Shown here: piece after piece, positions 8,443 to 17,207 of the stretch
Layout of the letters: every line of letters starts with the position of its first letter
Position numbering within the stretch: the stretch's first letter is position 1
DNA from: DATKDF01 sp963752045
Lineage (GTDB): Bacteria; Acidobacteriota; Vicinamibacteria; Vicinamibacterales; SCN-69-37
DNA length: 64,000 nucleotides
Assembly: GCA_963752045.1 (NCBI GenBank)
Contig: CAVVWN010000010.1
Span: 186,001 to 250,000, forward strand
Reading direction: 5' to 3'
The notes under the pieces: generated by a model
Database searches by the model: none
Told to the model about the DNA's origin: nothing
Seen by the model: the letters and a program-made list of their open reading frames with translations, nothing else
Made by a program: the position numbers and the translations under genes

Positions 8443-9357
8443 ATGTACTTCGATTTCGAGGATTATCGTCCGGAGATACCGCGTGTTCCATCCGCGATCT
8501 CGAGGCGGGAAGGGATCCTGCTGGCGGTCATCCTCCACCTGGTGGTGTTCATTCTGGTGCTGGTCTTCCCGGACACGTTCCAGGCTCGGAGCGAGGACCA
8601 GTTCGCGGAGGCCGTGCCAGTCGAGCGGGCTGACGAGATTCCGCGCTTCGTCTACATGGAACCGCCCGTCGAGCGGCCCGCGCCGCCACGCGAGCGCGTG
8701 CCGCTCTCGGACCTGGACCGCCGGGCGACGACGCCGGTCGTTCCGCCGGTTGTCGAGAACCCCGACCCGTTTTCTCGCGGGAACACCCCGGACCGCGTGG
8801 TGGGCTCGCCTGAGGAGCGTCGTGCCGGTCCGGACGGTCCGGGCGATGCCACCGCGGTGCAGCCGCCGCAGCAGGCGCCGCCCAACGTGACTGGCGCGGA
8901 CGGCGCGGCGACGCCGCTGCCGGCGCTCCAGCCGCCGGCCGGCGGAGGAAACCTGGGTGAGTCGCTCAGAAACCTCCAGCAGTATCTGCAGGATCAGAAC
9001 TTCAACAATCCCCGCGGCGGGCAGGGCCCGCAGGACCCGCTGATTCAGTTCGATTCGAAGGGCGTCGAGTTCGGACCCTGGATCCGGCGGTTTCTCGCGC
9101 AGGTGAAGCGCAACTGGTACATCCCGGAAGCGGCCCGCCTGCTCCGGGGACGGGTGTCGATCAAGTTCCTCGTGCACCGCGACGGCCGGGTGACCAGTCT
9201 CGATGTCATCCGCCCGTCGTCGGTCGACCAGTTCAACCGGGCTGCGTTCAACGCGCTGCAGCTGTCGAACCCGACGTTGCCCCTGCCGGTCGAATATCCG
9301 GACGAGACGATTGAGATCATCATCACGTTCCTCTACAACGAGGATCGCGAGCCCTGA
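8443..9357 (+). CDS. TonB-type energy transducer protein
   Basis: 304 residues. One N-terminal membrane segment (about residues 25-46, LLAVILHLVVFILVLVF) is followed by a Pro/Arg-rich periplasmic spacer (about 60-160) and a C-terminal domain (about 215-300) with the TonB/TolA-type pattern: VKRNWYIPEAARLLRGRVSI, then LVHRDGRVTSLDVIRPSS, then AFNALQLSNPTLPLP. It probably spans the periplasm and links an inner-membrane ExbB/ExbD-type motor to outer-membrane proteins. No exbB or exbD lies nearby, so its partner genes must be elsewhere. A role as a general TonB-C-domain adaptor cannot be excluded. Confidence 0.8.
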   Translation: MYFDFEDYRPEIPRVPSAISRREGILLAVILHLVVFILVLVFPDTFQARSEDQFAEAVPVERADEIPRFVYMEPPVERPAPPRERVPLSDLDRRATTPVVPPVVENPDPFSRGNTPDRVVGSPEERRAGPDGPGDATAVQPPQQAPPNVTGADGAATPLPALQPPAGGGNLGESLRNLQQYLQDQNFNNPRGGQGPQDPLIQFDSKGVEFGPWIRRFLAQVKRNWYIPEAARLLRGRVSIKFLVHRDGRVTSLDVIRPSSVDQFNRAAFNALQLSNPTLPLPVEYPDETIEIIITFLYNEDREP

Positions 9358-9362
9358 CGGTC

Positions 9363-10292
9363 ATGCAGCTTGTGGCGGTCGTCGGCCCCACGGCCACCGG
9401 CAAGAGCGCGCTCGGCCTGGCGCTTGCAGAGTCTCTGAGTGGGGAGATCGTCGCGTGCGATTCGACGGCCGTCTACCGCGGCATCGACATCGGGACCGAC
9501 AAGCTGCCGGTGGGCGAGCAGCGCGGAATCACCCATCACCTGATTGACGTCGTCGGGCCGGCCGAGACCTACTCGGCCGCCCGCTACGCCGCCGATGCGG
9601 GGGCCGCCATTCGTGACATCGCCGCGCGGGGGCGGCTGCCGATTCTCGTCGGCGGAACGGGCTTCTACTACCGCGCCCTTGTGCGGGGTCTCTTCCCGGG
9701 ACCGGCGCGAGACGAGGCGCTTCGGGCCAGGCTCGACCGAGTGGCCGCGACCCGTGGCGTCGAAGCCCTGCACCGGTGGCTCTCCCGGGTCGATCCGCCA
9801 TCGGCGCGGCGCATTCTGCCTCGCGATCAGAAGCGGATCGTGCGGGCGCTCGAGGTGTACCTGCTCACGGGCCGTCCGCTCACCGACCACTTCGAAGCGA
9901 CCACGTCGCCCATCGCCGGATTCTCGGTGCTGCCGATCGGCCTGAACCTCGCGAGAGACGCGCTCCGCGCGCGCGTGACGAGGCGCGTCGACGAGCAGTT
10001 CGCGCGTGGCGTGGTCGCCGAAGTCAGCCGGCTCATCGACGCGGGCGTGCCGGCCACGGCCCATGCCTTCAGCGGGCTCGTGTACCGTCAGATTGTCGAG
10101 ATGCTGCGGGGCGTGCGCGACGAGGCCGCGACGCGCGCGCTGATCGTCCAGGAGAACATGCGCTACGCTCGTCGGCAGCTGCTCTGGTTTCGCAAAGAGC
10201 CCGGCGTGCAGTGGATTGACGGGGCCGGTGAGTCGGCCGCCGCGCGCGCGGCAGCACTTGACGCGTGCCGCCACAGCCTGGCGGTTTCGTAG
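9363..10292 (+). CDS. miaA: tRNA dimethylallyltransferase MiaA
   Basis: 309 residues. MiaA adds a dimethylallyl group to N6 of A37 in tRNAs that read UNN codons. Visible signatures are the P-loop VVGPTATGKSALG (residues 6-18), the substrate motif DSTAVYRGIDIGTDKL, LPILVGGTGFYYRALVRG, and LPRDQKRIVRALEVYLLTG in the prenyl-transfer core. The usual DSxQ(V/I)Y motif is DSTAVY here, so the Gln is replaced by Ala. Length is standard. It starts 5 nt after the TonB-type gene, so the two are probably co-transcribed. Confidence 0.95.
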   Translation: MQLVAVVGPTATGKSALGLALAESLSGEIVACDSTAVYRGIDIGTDKLPVGEQRGITHHLIDVVGPAETYSAARYAADAGAAIRDIAARGRLPILVGGTGFYYRALVRGLFPGPARDEALRARLDRVAATRGVEALHRWLSRVDPPSARRILPRDQKRIVRALEVYLLTGRPLTDHFEATTSPIAGFSVLPIGLNLARDALRARVTRRVDEQFARGVVAEVSRLIDAGVPATAHAFSGLVYRQIVEMLRGVRDEAATRALIVQENMRYARRQLLWFRKEPGVQWIDGAGESAAARAAALDACRHSLAVS

Positions 10293-10325
10293 TACGCTCG
10301 AGATCCTTCACGCCGACGCGAGCTC

Positions 10326-11501
10326 ATGGCCAACGCGAACCCGTCGAGAGTCATCCTGCTCGTCATGGATTCGGCCGGCGTCGGTGCGCTGCCCGATGCG
10401 CGGGCCTACGGCGACGAGGGCAGCGACACGGTCGGACACGTCGCCCGGGTCGCCGGACTGCGCGTGCCCACGCTGCGCGGCCTCGGGCTCGCCCGGGTGG
10501 CCGGGCTCGACGGGCCGGCTCCCGCCCCGCGCGGTGCCGCCGGACGGATGGCGGAAGCCTCGGCCGGCAAGGACTCCGTCACCGGCCACTGGGAGTTGAT
10601 GGGCGTGGTGCTCGAACGGGCCTTCCCGACGTTTCCCCGCGGATTCCCGGCCGAGCTCATCCAGGAGTTCGAGCGGCGTATCGGCCGCCAGACGCTCGGC
10701 AACCGCGCGGCTTCGGGCACGGCGATCATCGACGATCTCGCCGAAGAACACATCCGAACCGGAGCGCCGATCGTGTACACCTCGGCGGACAGCGTGTTTC
10801 AGATTGCCGCGCACGAGGACGTGATTCCGGTGCCGGACCTGTACGAAATCTGCGGTGTGGCGTTCGAGCTTGCCGCCCGGGGTCTCGGCGTGGGTCGCGT
10901 CATCGCGCGTCCGTTCGTCGGCGGCCCCGGATCGTGGACGCGGACGTCGAATCGCCGCGACTTTGCGCTCGAACCAACCGGCGCCACGCTGCTCGACCGG
11001 ATGGTGGCGGCGGGCCGGACCACGGTCGGGATCGGCAAAATCGAGGATCTGTTCGCCGGCCGTGGCCTGACGCGCGCCGAACACACGTCGTCGGATGCAC
11101 ACGGTCTGGATCTTGTCGAGGCCGAGATGCGCACGCTCGACGAGGGATTGATTTTTGCGAACCTCGTGGATTTCGACACCTTGTACGGGCATCGGAACGA
11201 CCCGGCAGGGTATGCCGCCAACCTCGAGCGGTTCGATGCGCGGCTCGGTCCGCTCGTCGATCGTCTTCGGCCGGCCGACGTGCTCGTCGTGACGGCCGAC
11301 CACGGCAACGATCCCACGACGCCCTCGACCGACCATTCGCGGGAGTACGTGCCCGTGCTCGTAGCGGGAGACGCCATCAGGGCCAGCGTCGACCTGGGGA
11401 CACGGCCGACCTTCGCCGACCTCGGGCAGACGCTGGCCGAGATCTTCGGCGTGCCGCCGCTCGACCACGGGACGAGCTTTCTCGCCGAGATCCTGCGATA
11501 A
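10326..11501 (+). CDS. deoB: Phosphopentomutase DeoB
   Basis: 391 residues of the alkaline-phosphatase superfamily. DeoB interconverts ribose/deoxyribose 1- and 5-phosphates in nucleoside salvage. Metal and active-site regions are visible: VILLVMDSAGVGALPDA near the N-terminus, GKDSVTGHWELMG (the phosphorylated Thr region, about residues 79-91), NLVDFDTLYGHRND, and TADHGNDPTTPSTDHSREYVP near the C-terminus. The length matches the family. No other nucleoside-catabolism gene is adjacent; it follows miaA by 33 nt and precedes a dGTPase-like gene, a loose nucleotide-metabolism grouping. Confidence 0.95.
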   Translation: MANANPSRVILLVMDSAGVGALPDARAYGDEGSDTVGHVARVAGLRVPTLRGLGLARVAGLDGPAPAPRGAAGRMAEASAGKDSVTGHWELMGVVLERAFPTFPRGFPAELIQEFERRIGRQTLGNRAASGTAIIDDLAEEHIRTGAPIVYTSADSVFQIAAHEDVIPVPDLYEICGVAFELAARGLGVGRVIARPFVGGPGSWTRTSNRRDFALEPTGATLLDRMVAAGRTTVGIGKIEDLFAGRGLTRAEHTSSDAHGLDLVEAEMRTLDEGLIFANLVDFDTLYGHRNDPAGYAANLERFDARLGPLVDRLRPADVLVVTADHGNDPTTPSTDHSREYVPVLVAGDAIRASVDLGTRPTFADLGQTLAEIFGVPPLDHGTSFLAEILR

Positions 11502-11516
11502 ACTGCTCGACACCGT

Positions 11517-11550
11517 GAATCTGGAATCTGGGATCTGGAATCTGGGATCG
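11517..11550. repeat. ATCTGGGA-type short tandem repeat, copy 1
   Basis: Alternating GAATCTGG and GATCTGG units in the 168-nt gap between deoB and the HD-domain gene. The same units recur at 17997-18032 (other orientation) and 32901-32951. The rest of this gap shows nothing I can name. Confidence 0.8.
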
Positions 11551-11669
11551 AAGCGCATCCGGGAACGTGGGGATGTGAGACCCCGGGAGCGTGTCTGGGC
11601 CATCAGGATCCCCAGTAACTCCAGGACCTCCACGCCCTCCATGGTTCATTTCTCCACGGTCCTCCAGGT

Positions 11670-12701
11670 ATGACTATCCGTGAGCAACTGGAGGCACGTG
11701 AAGAGGAGTTCCTCGCGCCCGCGGCGGCCAGGAGCGCGCGGAGCCGCGGGCGGTTGCGGCCGGAACCGCAGGATCCGATCCGGCCGGTGTTCCAGCGCGA
11801 CCGCGACCGGATCATCCACTCGAAGGCCTTCCGCCGCCTCAAGCACAAGACCCAGGTCTTCCTGGCGCCGACTGGCGATCACTACCGGACGCGACTCACG
11901 CACACGCTCGAGGTGTCGCAGATCGCCCGGAGCATTGCCAAGGTGCTGCGGCTTCACGAGGAGCTCACCGAGGCCATTGCGCTCGGTCATGACCTCGGCC
12001 ATCCGCCGTTCGGCCATGCGGGCGAGCGCGTGATCGACAAGCTCGTGCCGGGCGGCTTCAGTCACTACGAACAGAGCCTGCGCATCGTCGATGTGCTCGA
12101 GAACGGCCGCCAGGGGCTGAACCTGACCTGGGAAGTGCGTGACGGCATCGCCCGCCATTCGAAGGGCAAGCACGGGCTGCCGGTTGGTGCGCCTCCCGAA
12201 CACCGCGCGAGCACGGTCGAGGGACAGATCGCCCGAGTGGCCGACATCATCGCCTACGTCAATCACGACATCGACGACGCGGTGCGTGCCGGGATCCTGA
12301 CCGAAGGGGAGCTGCCGCCCGCGGCGGTGCGCGTGCTCGGCGGAAGTTCCTCCCTGCGGATCAATGCCATGGTCACCGACGTGGTGGAGCGCACGCTCGA
12401 GGGCGGGCTGTCCGAAGTGCGCATGAGCGACGAGATCCTGGCCGCGACGCTCGAGCTTCGCGGATACCTCTTCGAGGCCGTCTACGAGAATCCCGAGGCG
12501 ACGGCCGAGTTCGAAAAGGCCACCGGCATCCTCGGCGGTCTCTGGGAGAAGCTGCGGGCGCGACCGGAGCTGCTCGATGCGGTCACGCTCGAGACCGAGG
12601 GGCTCGACGCCGCCACTCGCGATTTTCTGGCCGGTATGACGGACCGGTATGCCGTCGCCCTCTTCGAGAAGTGGTTCGTGCCCCGGTCCTGGTCGGTTTA
12701 G
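11670..12701 (+). CDS. dGTPase-like deoxynucleoside triphosphate triphosphohydrolase
   Basis: 343 residues of the HD superfamily. It should hydrolyse dNTPs to deoxynucleosides plus triphosphate. The metal-binding HD signature is spread as TRLTHTLEVSQIAR (His) and LGHDLGHPPFGHAGE (HD pair), with VFQRDRDRIIHSKAFRRLKHKTQV upstream, typical of the shorter non-proteobacterial Dgt subgroup. ADIIAYVNHDIDDAVRAG contributes the last metal Asp. Length fits this subgroup. A GC-rich palindrome follows the stop codon directly. Confidence 0.92.
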   Translation: MTIREQLEAREEEFLAPAAARSARSRGRLRPEPQDPIRPVFQRDRDRIIHSKAFRRLKHKTQVFLAPTGDHYRTRLTHTLEVSQIARSIAKVLRLHEELTEAIALGHDLGHPPFGHAGERVIDKLVPGGFSHYEQSLRIVDVLENGRQGLNLTWEVRDGIARHSKGKHGLPVGAPPEHRASTVEGQIARVADIIAYVNHDIDDAVRAGILTEGELPPAAVRVLGGSSSLRINAMVTDVVERTLEGGLSEVRMSDEILAATLELRGYLFEAVYENPEATAEFEKATGILGGLWEKLRARPELLDAVTLETEGLDAATRDFLAGMTDRYAVALFEKWFVPRSWSV

Positions 12702-12724
12702 CCCCGGTGGCCACCGGGTTTAGG
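12702..12724 (+). terminator. Possible intrinsic terminator after the dGTPase-like gene
   Basis: CCCGGTGGCCACCGGG is a perfect palindrome followed by only TTTA, directly after the stop codon. The U-tract is short and the loop would need fraying, so this is tentative. The rest of the gap to 12822 has a TAGTAT at 12775-12780 that could serve as a -10 box for the next operon. Confidence 0.4.
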
Positions 12725-12822
12725 CCGCACGAGCCAGGCCAGCCGGCTCTGAGCTCCCTGGCCGCCTGCCGTAGTAGTATTGGAGGTTCCGTCAGCCGTG
12801 GAAGGCGCGGGCAGAGTAGCCT

Positions 12823-13344
12823 ATGCTGCTGGATTTGAGCCACCTGCGGGGTGATCGCGAGCACCTCGACCGGCGCTACGAGCCCGGGGCCTTCGCGTTG
12901 TCGGGCGAGGATTTCCGGCTTCGGTCGCCCGTGCACTTCGTGGCGGATGTTCAGAAGGACGCGCGCAAGGTCCGGCTCGTCGGGTCGGTCGAGGCGACTC
13001 TGGAATGTGACTGCTCGCGGTGCCTCGAGCCGTTCGACGTTCCGGTGGCGGCCTCGCTCGACACCGTGTTCCTGCCGGCGGCCGAGCCGGCCGGTGCCGA
13101 CGATGGGGAGATTCGCGAAGACGACCTGGGCGTGTCGTTCTATCGCGACGAACAGATCGACCTCGGCGAGGTCATGCGGGAGCAGTTCATCCTGGCCCTG
13201 CCGATGAAGCCGCTCTGCAGCGAATCGTGCAAGGGGCTGTGTCCGGTGTGCGGCGCGAATCGCAACCGGGAAGATTGCGGCGGCCACGACGGCTGGGTGG
13301 ATCCCAGGCTGGAGCCGCTGCGCAAGCTCAGGAAAGACGTGTGA
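12823..13344 (+). CDS. DUF177/YceD family protein
   Basis: 173 residues. The DUF177 pattern is visible: an [15 protein letters not shown] segment (about residues 63-77), an acidic middle with [32 protein letters not shown], and a cysteine-containing tail, [17 protein letters not shown]. The bacterial YceD family lies almost always just before rpmF, as here, and has been linked to 23S rRNA accumulation; its biochemical role is not settled. First gene of an operon that runs through fatty-acid synthesis genes. Confidence 0.88.
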   Translation: MLLDLSHLRGDREHLDRRYEPGAFALSGEDFRLRSPVHFVADVQKDARKVRLVGSVEATLECDCSRCLEPFDVPVAASLDTVFLPAAEPAGADDGEIREDDLGVSFYRDEQIDLGEVMREQFILALPMKPLCSESCKGLCPVCGANRNREDCGGHDGWVDPRLEPLRKLRKDV

Positions 13345-13363
13345 GACGTTTCGAGGACTACCA

Positions 13364-13546
13364 ATGCCGAATCCCAAGCGACGACACTCAAAGACCCGGA
13401 CGGCCAAGCGCCGGACGCACGACGCGCTCAAGCCGGTTGGCACGAGCGAGTGCCCGCAGTGCCACGAGCTGAAGCTGCCTCACCAGGTGTGCAAGAACTG
13501 CGGCTACTACCGCGGGCGCCAGGTTCGAGCCGTCGACGAGGAGTAA
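13364..13546 (+). CDS. rpmF: 50S ribosomal protein L32
   Basis: 60 residues, basic. The N-terminus [20 protein letters not shown] is diagnostic of bL32, and two CxxC pairs ([17 protein letters not shown], about residues 30-46) form the zinc-binding version. It has its usual place between the DUF177 gene and plsX. The whole length is normal for a zinc-type L32. Confidence 0.97.
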   Translation: MPNPKRRHSKTRTAKRRTHDALKPVGTSECPQCHELKLPHQVCKNCGYYRGRQVRAVDEE

Positions 13547-13574
13547 GTCGGGCGGACCCAGGGGCCAGGGTGCG

Positions 13575-14588
13575 ATGCCAGACTTGACCGTCGCCGTCGA
13601 TGCCATGGGCGGCGATCACGCCCCGAGAGCGACCGTCGATGGCGCCGTCGGCGCGGCCGCGAGGTCGAACGTCCGCATCGTGCTTGTCGGGCGGGCCGCG
13701 GCCCTCGAGGCGGAGCTCGGCCGGCACGACCCGGCACTCCGCAACCGGGTCTCCGTCGTCGACGCTCCGGACGTGGTGACGATGGACGAGGCGCCGGTGG
13801 CGGCGCTCAGGCGCAAGCCCGGCGCGTCGATCAGGGTGGCCGTCGACTTGCTGGCTGCCGGACGGGCCGATGCCGTCTTCACGGCGGGGCATACCGGTGC
13901 CGCGCTCATTGCCGCTCGCAGCGCCCTGGGCGTGCTGCCAGGGGCCGAGCGGCCGGCGCTGGCCGTCACGATTCCGACCCGCGCCGGCGCGTCGGTGCTG
14001 CTCGATGCCGGCGCCAACTCGGACTGCCGGCCCGAGCACCTCGAGCAGTTCGCCGTCATGGGCGCGGCCTATGCGAGCATCGCGCTGGGCATCGAGCGCC
14101 CGGCCGTGGGGCTGCTGTCGATTGGGGTCGAGGCCGGCAAGGGCAACGAACTCTTCCGGGAGGCCCACGCGCGGCTCGAACAGGCGGCGGTCGCCTTCAT
14201 CGGCAATCTGGAGGCCCGCGACATCTTCACGGGCCGGGCGCACGTGATCGTCTGCGACGGATTCACCGGAAACGTCGCGCTCAAGGTGGCTGAGGGGCTC
14301 GTCGAGGCCATCGAGGAAATGCTCGGCGACGAGCTGCACGCCTCGGCGGCCGATGCGGCCGAGGCGGCGTCGCTCGCGTCGGCGTTCCGCCGATTCAAGC
14401 GGCGCGTCGACTACGCGCAGTACGGGGGCGTGCCACTGCTCGGCGTCGGCGGCCTCGTGGCCGTGGGCCACGGGCATTCGTCGGCGACGGCCATCGAGAA
14501 CGGGATCGCGACCGCCGCCAGGCTGGCCGGCGGGCGCACGGTGGACCGGCTTGCCGAGGCGCTCGGCCGGACGGCCCGTGACAAGTGA
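13575..14588 (+). CDS. plsX: Phosphate acyltransferase PlsX
   Basis: 337 residues. PlsX makes acyl-phosphate from acyl-ACP, the acyl donor for the first glycerolipid step. Signatures are VAVDAMGGDHAPRATVDGA at the N-terminus, KPGASIRVAVDLLAAGRADA, FTAGHTGAALIAAR, VLLDAGANSDCRPEHLEQFA and VCDGFTGNVALKVAEGL. Length is normal. It is co-directional with fabG, acpP and fabF, but fabH and fabD, often next in this operon, are absent from the gap before fabG (only 58 nt). Confidence 0.95.
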   Translation: MPDLTVAVDAMGGDHAPRATVDGAVGAAARSNVRIVLVGRAAALEAELGRHDPALRNRVSVVDAPDVVTMDEAPVAALRRKPGASIRVAVDLLAAGRADAVFTAGHTGAALIAARSALGVLPGAERPALAVTIPTRAGASVLLDAGANSDCRPEHLEQFAVMGAAYASIALGIERPAVGLLSIGVEAGKGNELFREAHARLEQAAVAFIGNLEARDIFTGRAHVIVCDGFTGNVALKVAEGLVEAIEEMLGDELHASAADAAEAASLASAFRRFKRRVDYAQYGGVPLLGVGGLVAVGHGHSSATAIENGIATAARLAGGRTVDRLAEALGRTARDK

Positions 14589-14646
14589 GCTCGAACCAGC
14601 GCGGTTGCGTCTTCTCGCACCCGTGTGCTGAAGTAGGCAGGTTGTT

Positions 14647-15387
14647 ATGGCTGGAGTTGCGGGTCGTGTGGCCCTGGTCACGGGCGCATCGCGGGGCATC
14701 GGCCGGGCGATTGCCCGGGCGCTTGCCGCCGGCGGCGCTTCGGTCATGGCTGCCGCCCGGGGCGACCACGCCCAGGCTGTGGCCGACGAGATCCGGAGTG
14801 CCGGCGGAAAGGCCGATGCGGTTTCGGTCGACGTCACCGAGCCCGAGAGCGTCCAGGCGGCCGTCGCCCTGGCCATCGAACGCTTCGGCCGGATCGACAT
14901 TCTGGTCAACAATGCTGGCGTGACCCGCGACCAGTTGATGCTGCGGATGAAGCGCGACGACTGGGACGCGGTGCTCGCCACGAATCTCACGGCGGCGTTC
15001 ACGACGGTGCAGGCGGTGCTCAAGCCCATGATCAAGCAACGCTACGGCCGCATCGTGAACATCACGTCGGTCGTCGGGCAGGCGGGCAATGCCGGTCAGG
15101 CCAACTACGCCGCGTCGAAGGCCGGGCTGATTGGCTTGTCGAAGGCCGTGGCGCTCGAAGTGGCCTCGCGTGAGGTCACCGTCAACGCGGTGGCGCCGGG
15201 GCTCATCGACACGGACATGACGCGGGCCATTTCGGCCGACGCGCAGGCGGGCTGGGCCAATCGGATTCCCGTGAAGCGGCTCGGCACGCCCGAGGAGGTG
15301 GCCGCGGCGGTCGTGTTCCTTGCGTCCGACGAGGCGTCGTATATTACGGGGCACGTCCTGGCCGTCAACGGCGGGATGTACATGTGA
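14647..15387 (+). CDS. fabG: 3-oxoacyl-[ACP] reductase FabG
   Basis: 246 residues of the short-chain dehydrogenase family; reduces 3-ketoacyl-ACP with NADPH. The cofactor motif is TGASRGIGRAIA (about residues 12-23), the structural NNAG follows near residue 88, the catalytic Ser is in VNITSVVGQAG, and YAASKAGL holds the catalytic Tyr and Lys. The C-terminus YITGHVLAVNGGMYM is typical of FabG. The position in front of acpP and fabF supports the fatty-acid role over other SDR functions. Confidence 0.95.
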   Translation: MAGVAGRVALVTGASRGIGRAIARALAAGGASVMAAARGDHAQAVADEIRSAGGKADAVSVDVTEPESVQAAVALAIERFGRIDILVNNAGVTRDQLMLRMKRDDWDAVLATNLTAAFTTVQAVLKPMIKQRYGRIVNITSVVGQAGNAGQANYAASKAGLIGLSKAVALEVASREVTVNAVAPGLIDTDMTRAISADAQAGWANRIPVKRLGTPEEVAAAVVFLASDEASYITGHVLAVNGGMYM

Positions 15388-15477
15388 GTCGGGACTGACG
15401 GCCGGACCGCGGTCATCGCGGGCGGTTGTGGGGGAAGGCGGGGCCAGGCGCCCGGCCTGTGGGTTGAGGAGGATTCG

Positions 15478-15717
15478 ATGGCGGTTGCTGATCAGGTCAA
15501 GAAGATCATCGTCGAGCAGTTGGGCGTCGACGAAGAGGAAGTCACGCCGGATGCGTCGTTCGTCGACGATCTCGGGGCCGATTCGCTCGATACCGTCGAG
15601 CTCGTCATGGCCTTCGAAGAAGAGTTCGGCATCGAGATTCCCGACGAGGATGCCGAGAAGATCACCCGCGTGAAGGAGGCCGTCGAATACATCGAGGGCC
15701 ACACGAAGAAGAAGTAG
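15478..15717 (+). CDS. acpP: Acyl carrier protein
   Basis: 79 residues, strongly acidic. The phosphopantetheine attachment site is the Ser in [20 protein letters not shown] (about residues 36-40). Helical ACP pattern and length are standard. A GAGGA ribosome-binding site lies 5 nt before the ATG. It sits between fabG and fabF, the common arrangement in the type II fatty-acid system. Confidence 0.97.
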   Translation: MAVADQVKKIIVEQLGVDEEEVTPDASFVDDLGADSLDTVELVMAFEEEFGIEIPDEDAEKITRVKEAVEYIEGHTKKK

Positions 15718-15729
15718 GTCGGAGGCAGT

Positions 15730-16974
15730 TTGGCGAGACGAGTCGTCGTCACGGGTGTCGGCCTGCTGTCGCCGGTCGGCAACGGGACGAAGGAGAACTG
15801 GGACGCGCTGCTGGCCGGCCGGTCCGGAATCGGGCCCATCACGCAGTTCGACGCATCGCGGCACGCGGTGCAGATCGCGGGTGAGGTCAAGGGTTTCGAC
15901 CCGCTGCAGTTCATGCCGAAGAAGGACGTCAAGAAGGTGGACGTCTTCATTCAGTATGCGCTGGCGGCAGCCCAGTTCGCGGTGGAGGATGCCAGGCTCG
16001 AGGTGACCGACGCGAACGCCGACATGGTCGGCGTGTTCATCGCGTCGGGCATCGGCGGGTTTGCCACGATCGAGCGCGAGCACGAGGAGCTGCTCAAGGG
16101 CGGCCCGCGGCGCATCTCCCCGTTCTTCATCCCCGCGTCGATCATCAACCTGGCGGCAGGGCAGGTGTCGATCCGCTTCGGCGCGCGGGGACCGAACCTG
16201 GCGACGTGCACCGCCTGCACCGCGTCGGCCCACGCGATCGGCGAGGCCTACGAGATCATCAAGCGCGGCGACGCCGATGTGATGATCGCCGGCGGGTCGG
16301 AGGCCGCGATCACGCCGATGGGCGTTGGCGGCTTTGCGGCCATGCGGGCGCTGTCGACGCGCAACGACGAGCCCGCACGGGCGAGCCGTCCGTTCGACCG
16401 GGATCGCGACGGGTTCGTCATCGGCGAGGGCGCCGGCATCCTGATCCTCGAGGAGCTCGGCGTGGCCCGCGCGCGCGGGGCCACCATCTATGCCGAAGTC
16501 GCGGGATACGGGCTCTCGGGCGACGCGTATCACGTCACCGGGCAGCCGGAAGATGCCAACGGCGCGGTCCGGTCCATGCAGATGGCTCTGCGCAAGGCCG
16601 GGCTTGCCCCCGACCAGATCGACTACATCAACGCGCACGGCACCTCCACGCCCATCAACGACCCCACCGAGACGCTCGCCGTCAAGCGCACCTTCGGCGA
16701 TCACGCCTACAAGCTCGTGATGTCATCGACCAAGTCGATGACCGGGCACCTGCTCGGGGCCGCCGGCGGGCTCGAGGCCGGCATCACCGCGCTCGCCGTG
16801 CGCGATCAGGTGGCGCCGCCCACGATCAACCTCGACAATCCCGACCCGGCCTGCGACCTCGACTACGCGGCCAACGCCAGGCGCGAGATGCCGATTCGGT
16901 ACGCGCTCTCGAACTCGTTCGGGTTCGGCGGCACCAACGGCACGCTCCTGCTGGGGCGATTCAACGAGGGCTGA
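15730..16974 (+). CDS. fabF: 3-oxoacyl-[ACP] synthase II FabF
   Basis: 414 residues, TTG start at 15730 with GGAGG five nt upstream. It elongates acyl-ACP with malonyl-ACP. The catalytic triad is visible: Cys in TCTACTASAHAIGEA (about residue 164), His in INAHGTSTPIND (about 304) and His in KSMTGHLLGAAGG (about 341). VVVTGVGLLSPVGNG at the N-terminus and NSFGFGGTNGTLL near the C-terminus are classic. It ends the lipid operon; an unusual repeat array begins 6 nt after the stop. Confidence 0.96.
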   Translation: MARRVVVTGVGLLSPVGNGTKENWDALLAGRSGIGPITQFDASRHAVQIAGEVKGFDPLQFMPKKDVKKVDVFIQYALAAAQFAVEDARLEVTDANADMVGVFIASGIGGFATIEREHEELLKGGPRRISPFFIPASIINLAAGQVSIRFGARGPNLATCTACTASAHAIGEAYEIIKRGDADVMIAGGSEAAITPMGVGGFAAMRALSTRNDEPARASRPFDRDRDGFVIGEGAGILILEELGVARARGATIYAEVAGYGLSGDAYHVTGQPEDANGAVRSMQMALRKAGLAPDQIDYINAHGTSTPINDPTETLAVKRTFGDHAYKLVMSSTKSMTGHLLGAAGGLEAGITALAVRDQVAPPTINLDNPDPACDLDYAANARREMPIRYALSNSFGFGGTNGTLLLGRFNEG

Positions 16975-16980
16975 TGCGTT

Positions 16981-17190
16981 GGTACGACAGGTTACGACGG
17001 GTACGACAGGTAGCGACGGGTACGACGGGTACGAACAGGGTACGACAGGTACGACAGGTACGACGGGTACCCGGAACGCACTGACGCTGGCCTACTATTG
17101 CTCAAGAAGATGATGACAAGCATCAGGTTCGTCGTACCCGTCGTACCCGTCGTACCCGTCGTACCTGTCGTACCTGTCGTACCCGTCGTC
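16981..17190. repeat. Two facing arrays of a 9-bp GTACGACRG unit
   Basis: From 16981 to about 17071 the unit GTACGACAG or GTACGACGG occurs about nine times with small variations. From about 17130 to 17190 the reverse complement (GTCGTACCC, GTCGTACCT) occurs about seven times. The 58-nt spacer between them has no visible gene. The arrays could pair over about 60 bp as one hairpin in the single strand. They fill most of the 233-nt gap between fabF and etfB. No equal-length spacers exist, so it is not a CRISPR. Confidence 0.92.
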
Positions 17191-17207
17191 ACACCGGAAG
17201 GACTCGG

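Noticed and set aside
14395..16704. Minus-strand open frame of 769 codons across plsX, fabG, acpP and fabF
   Set aside because: Opposite to clear lipid-synthesis genes, with shadow-type composition and no recognisable motif.
16981..17190. CRISPR array
   Set aside because: The repeated unit is about 9 bp with no equal-length unique spacers, and no cas gene is present.
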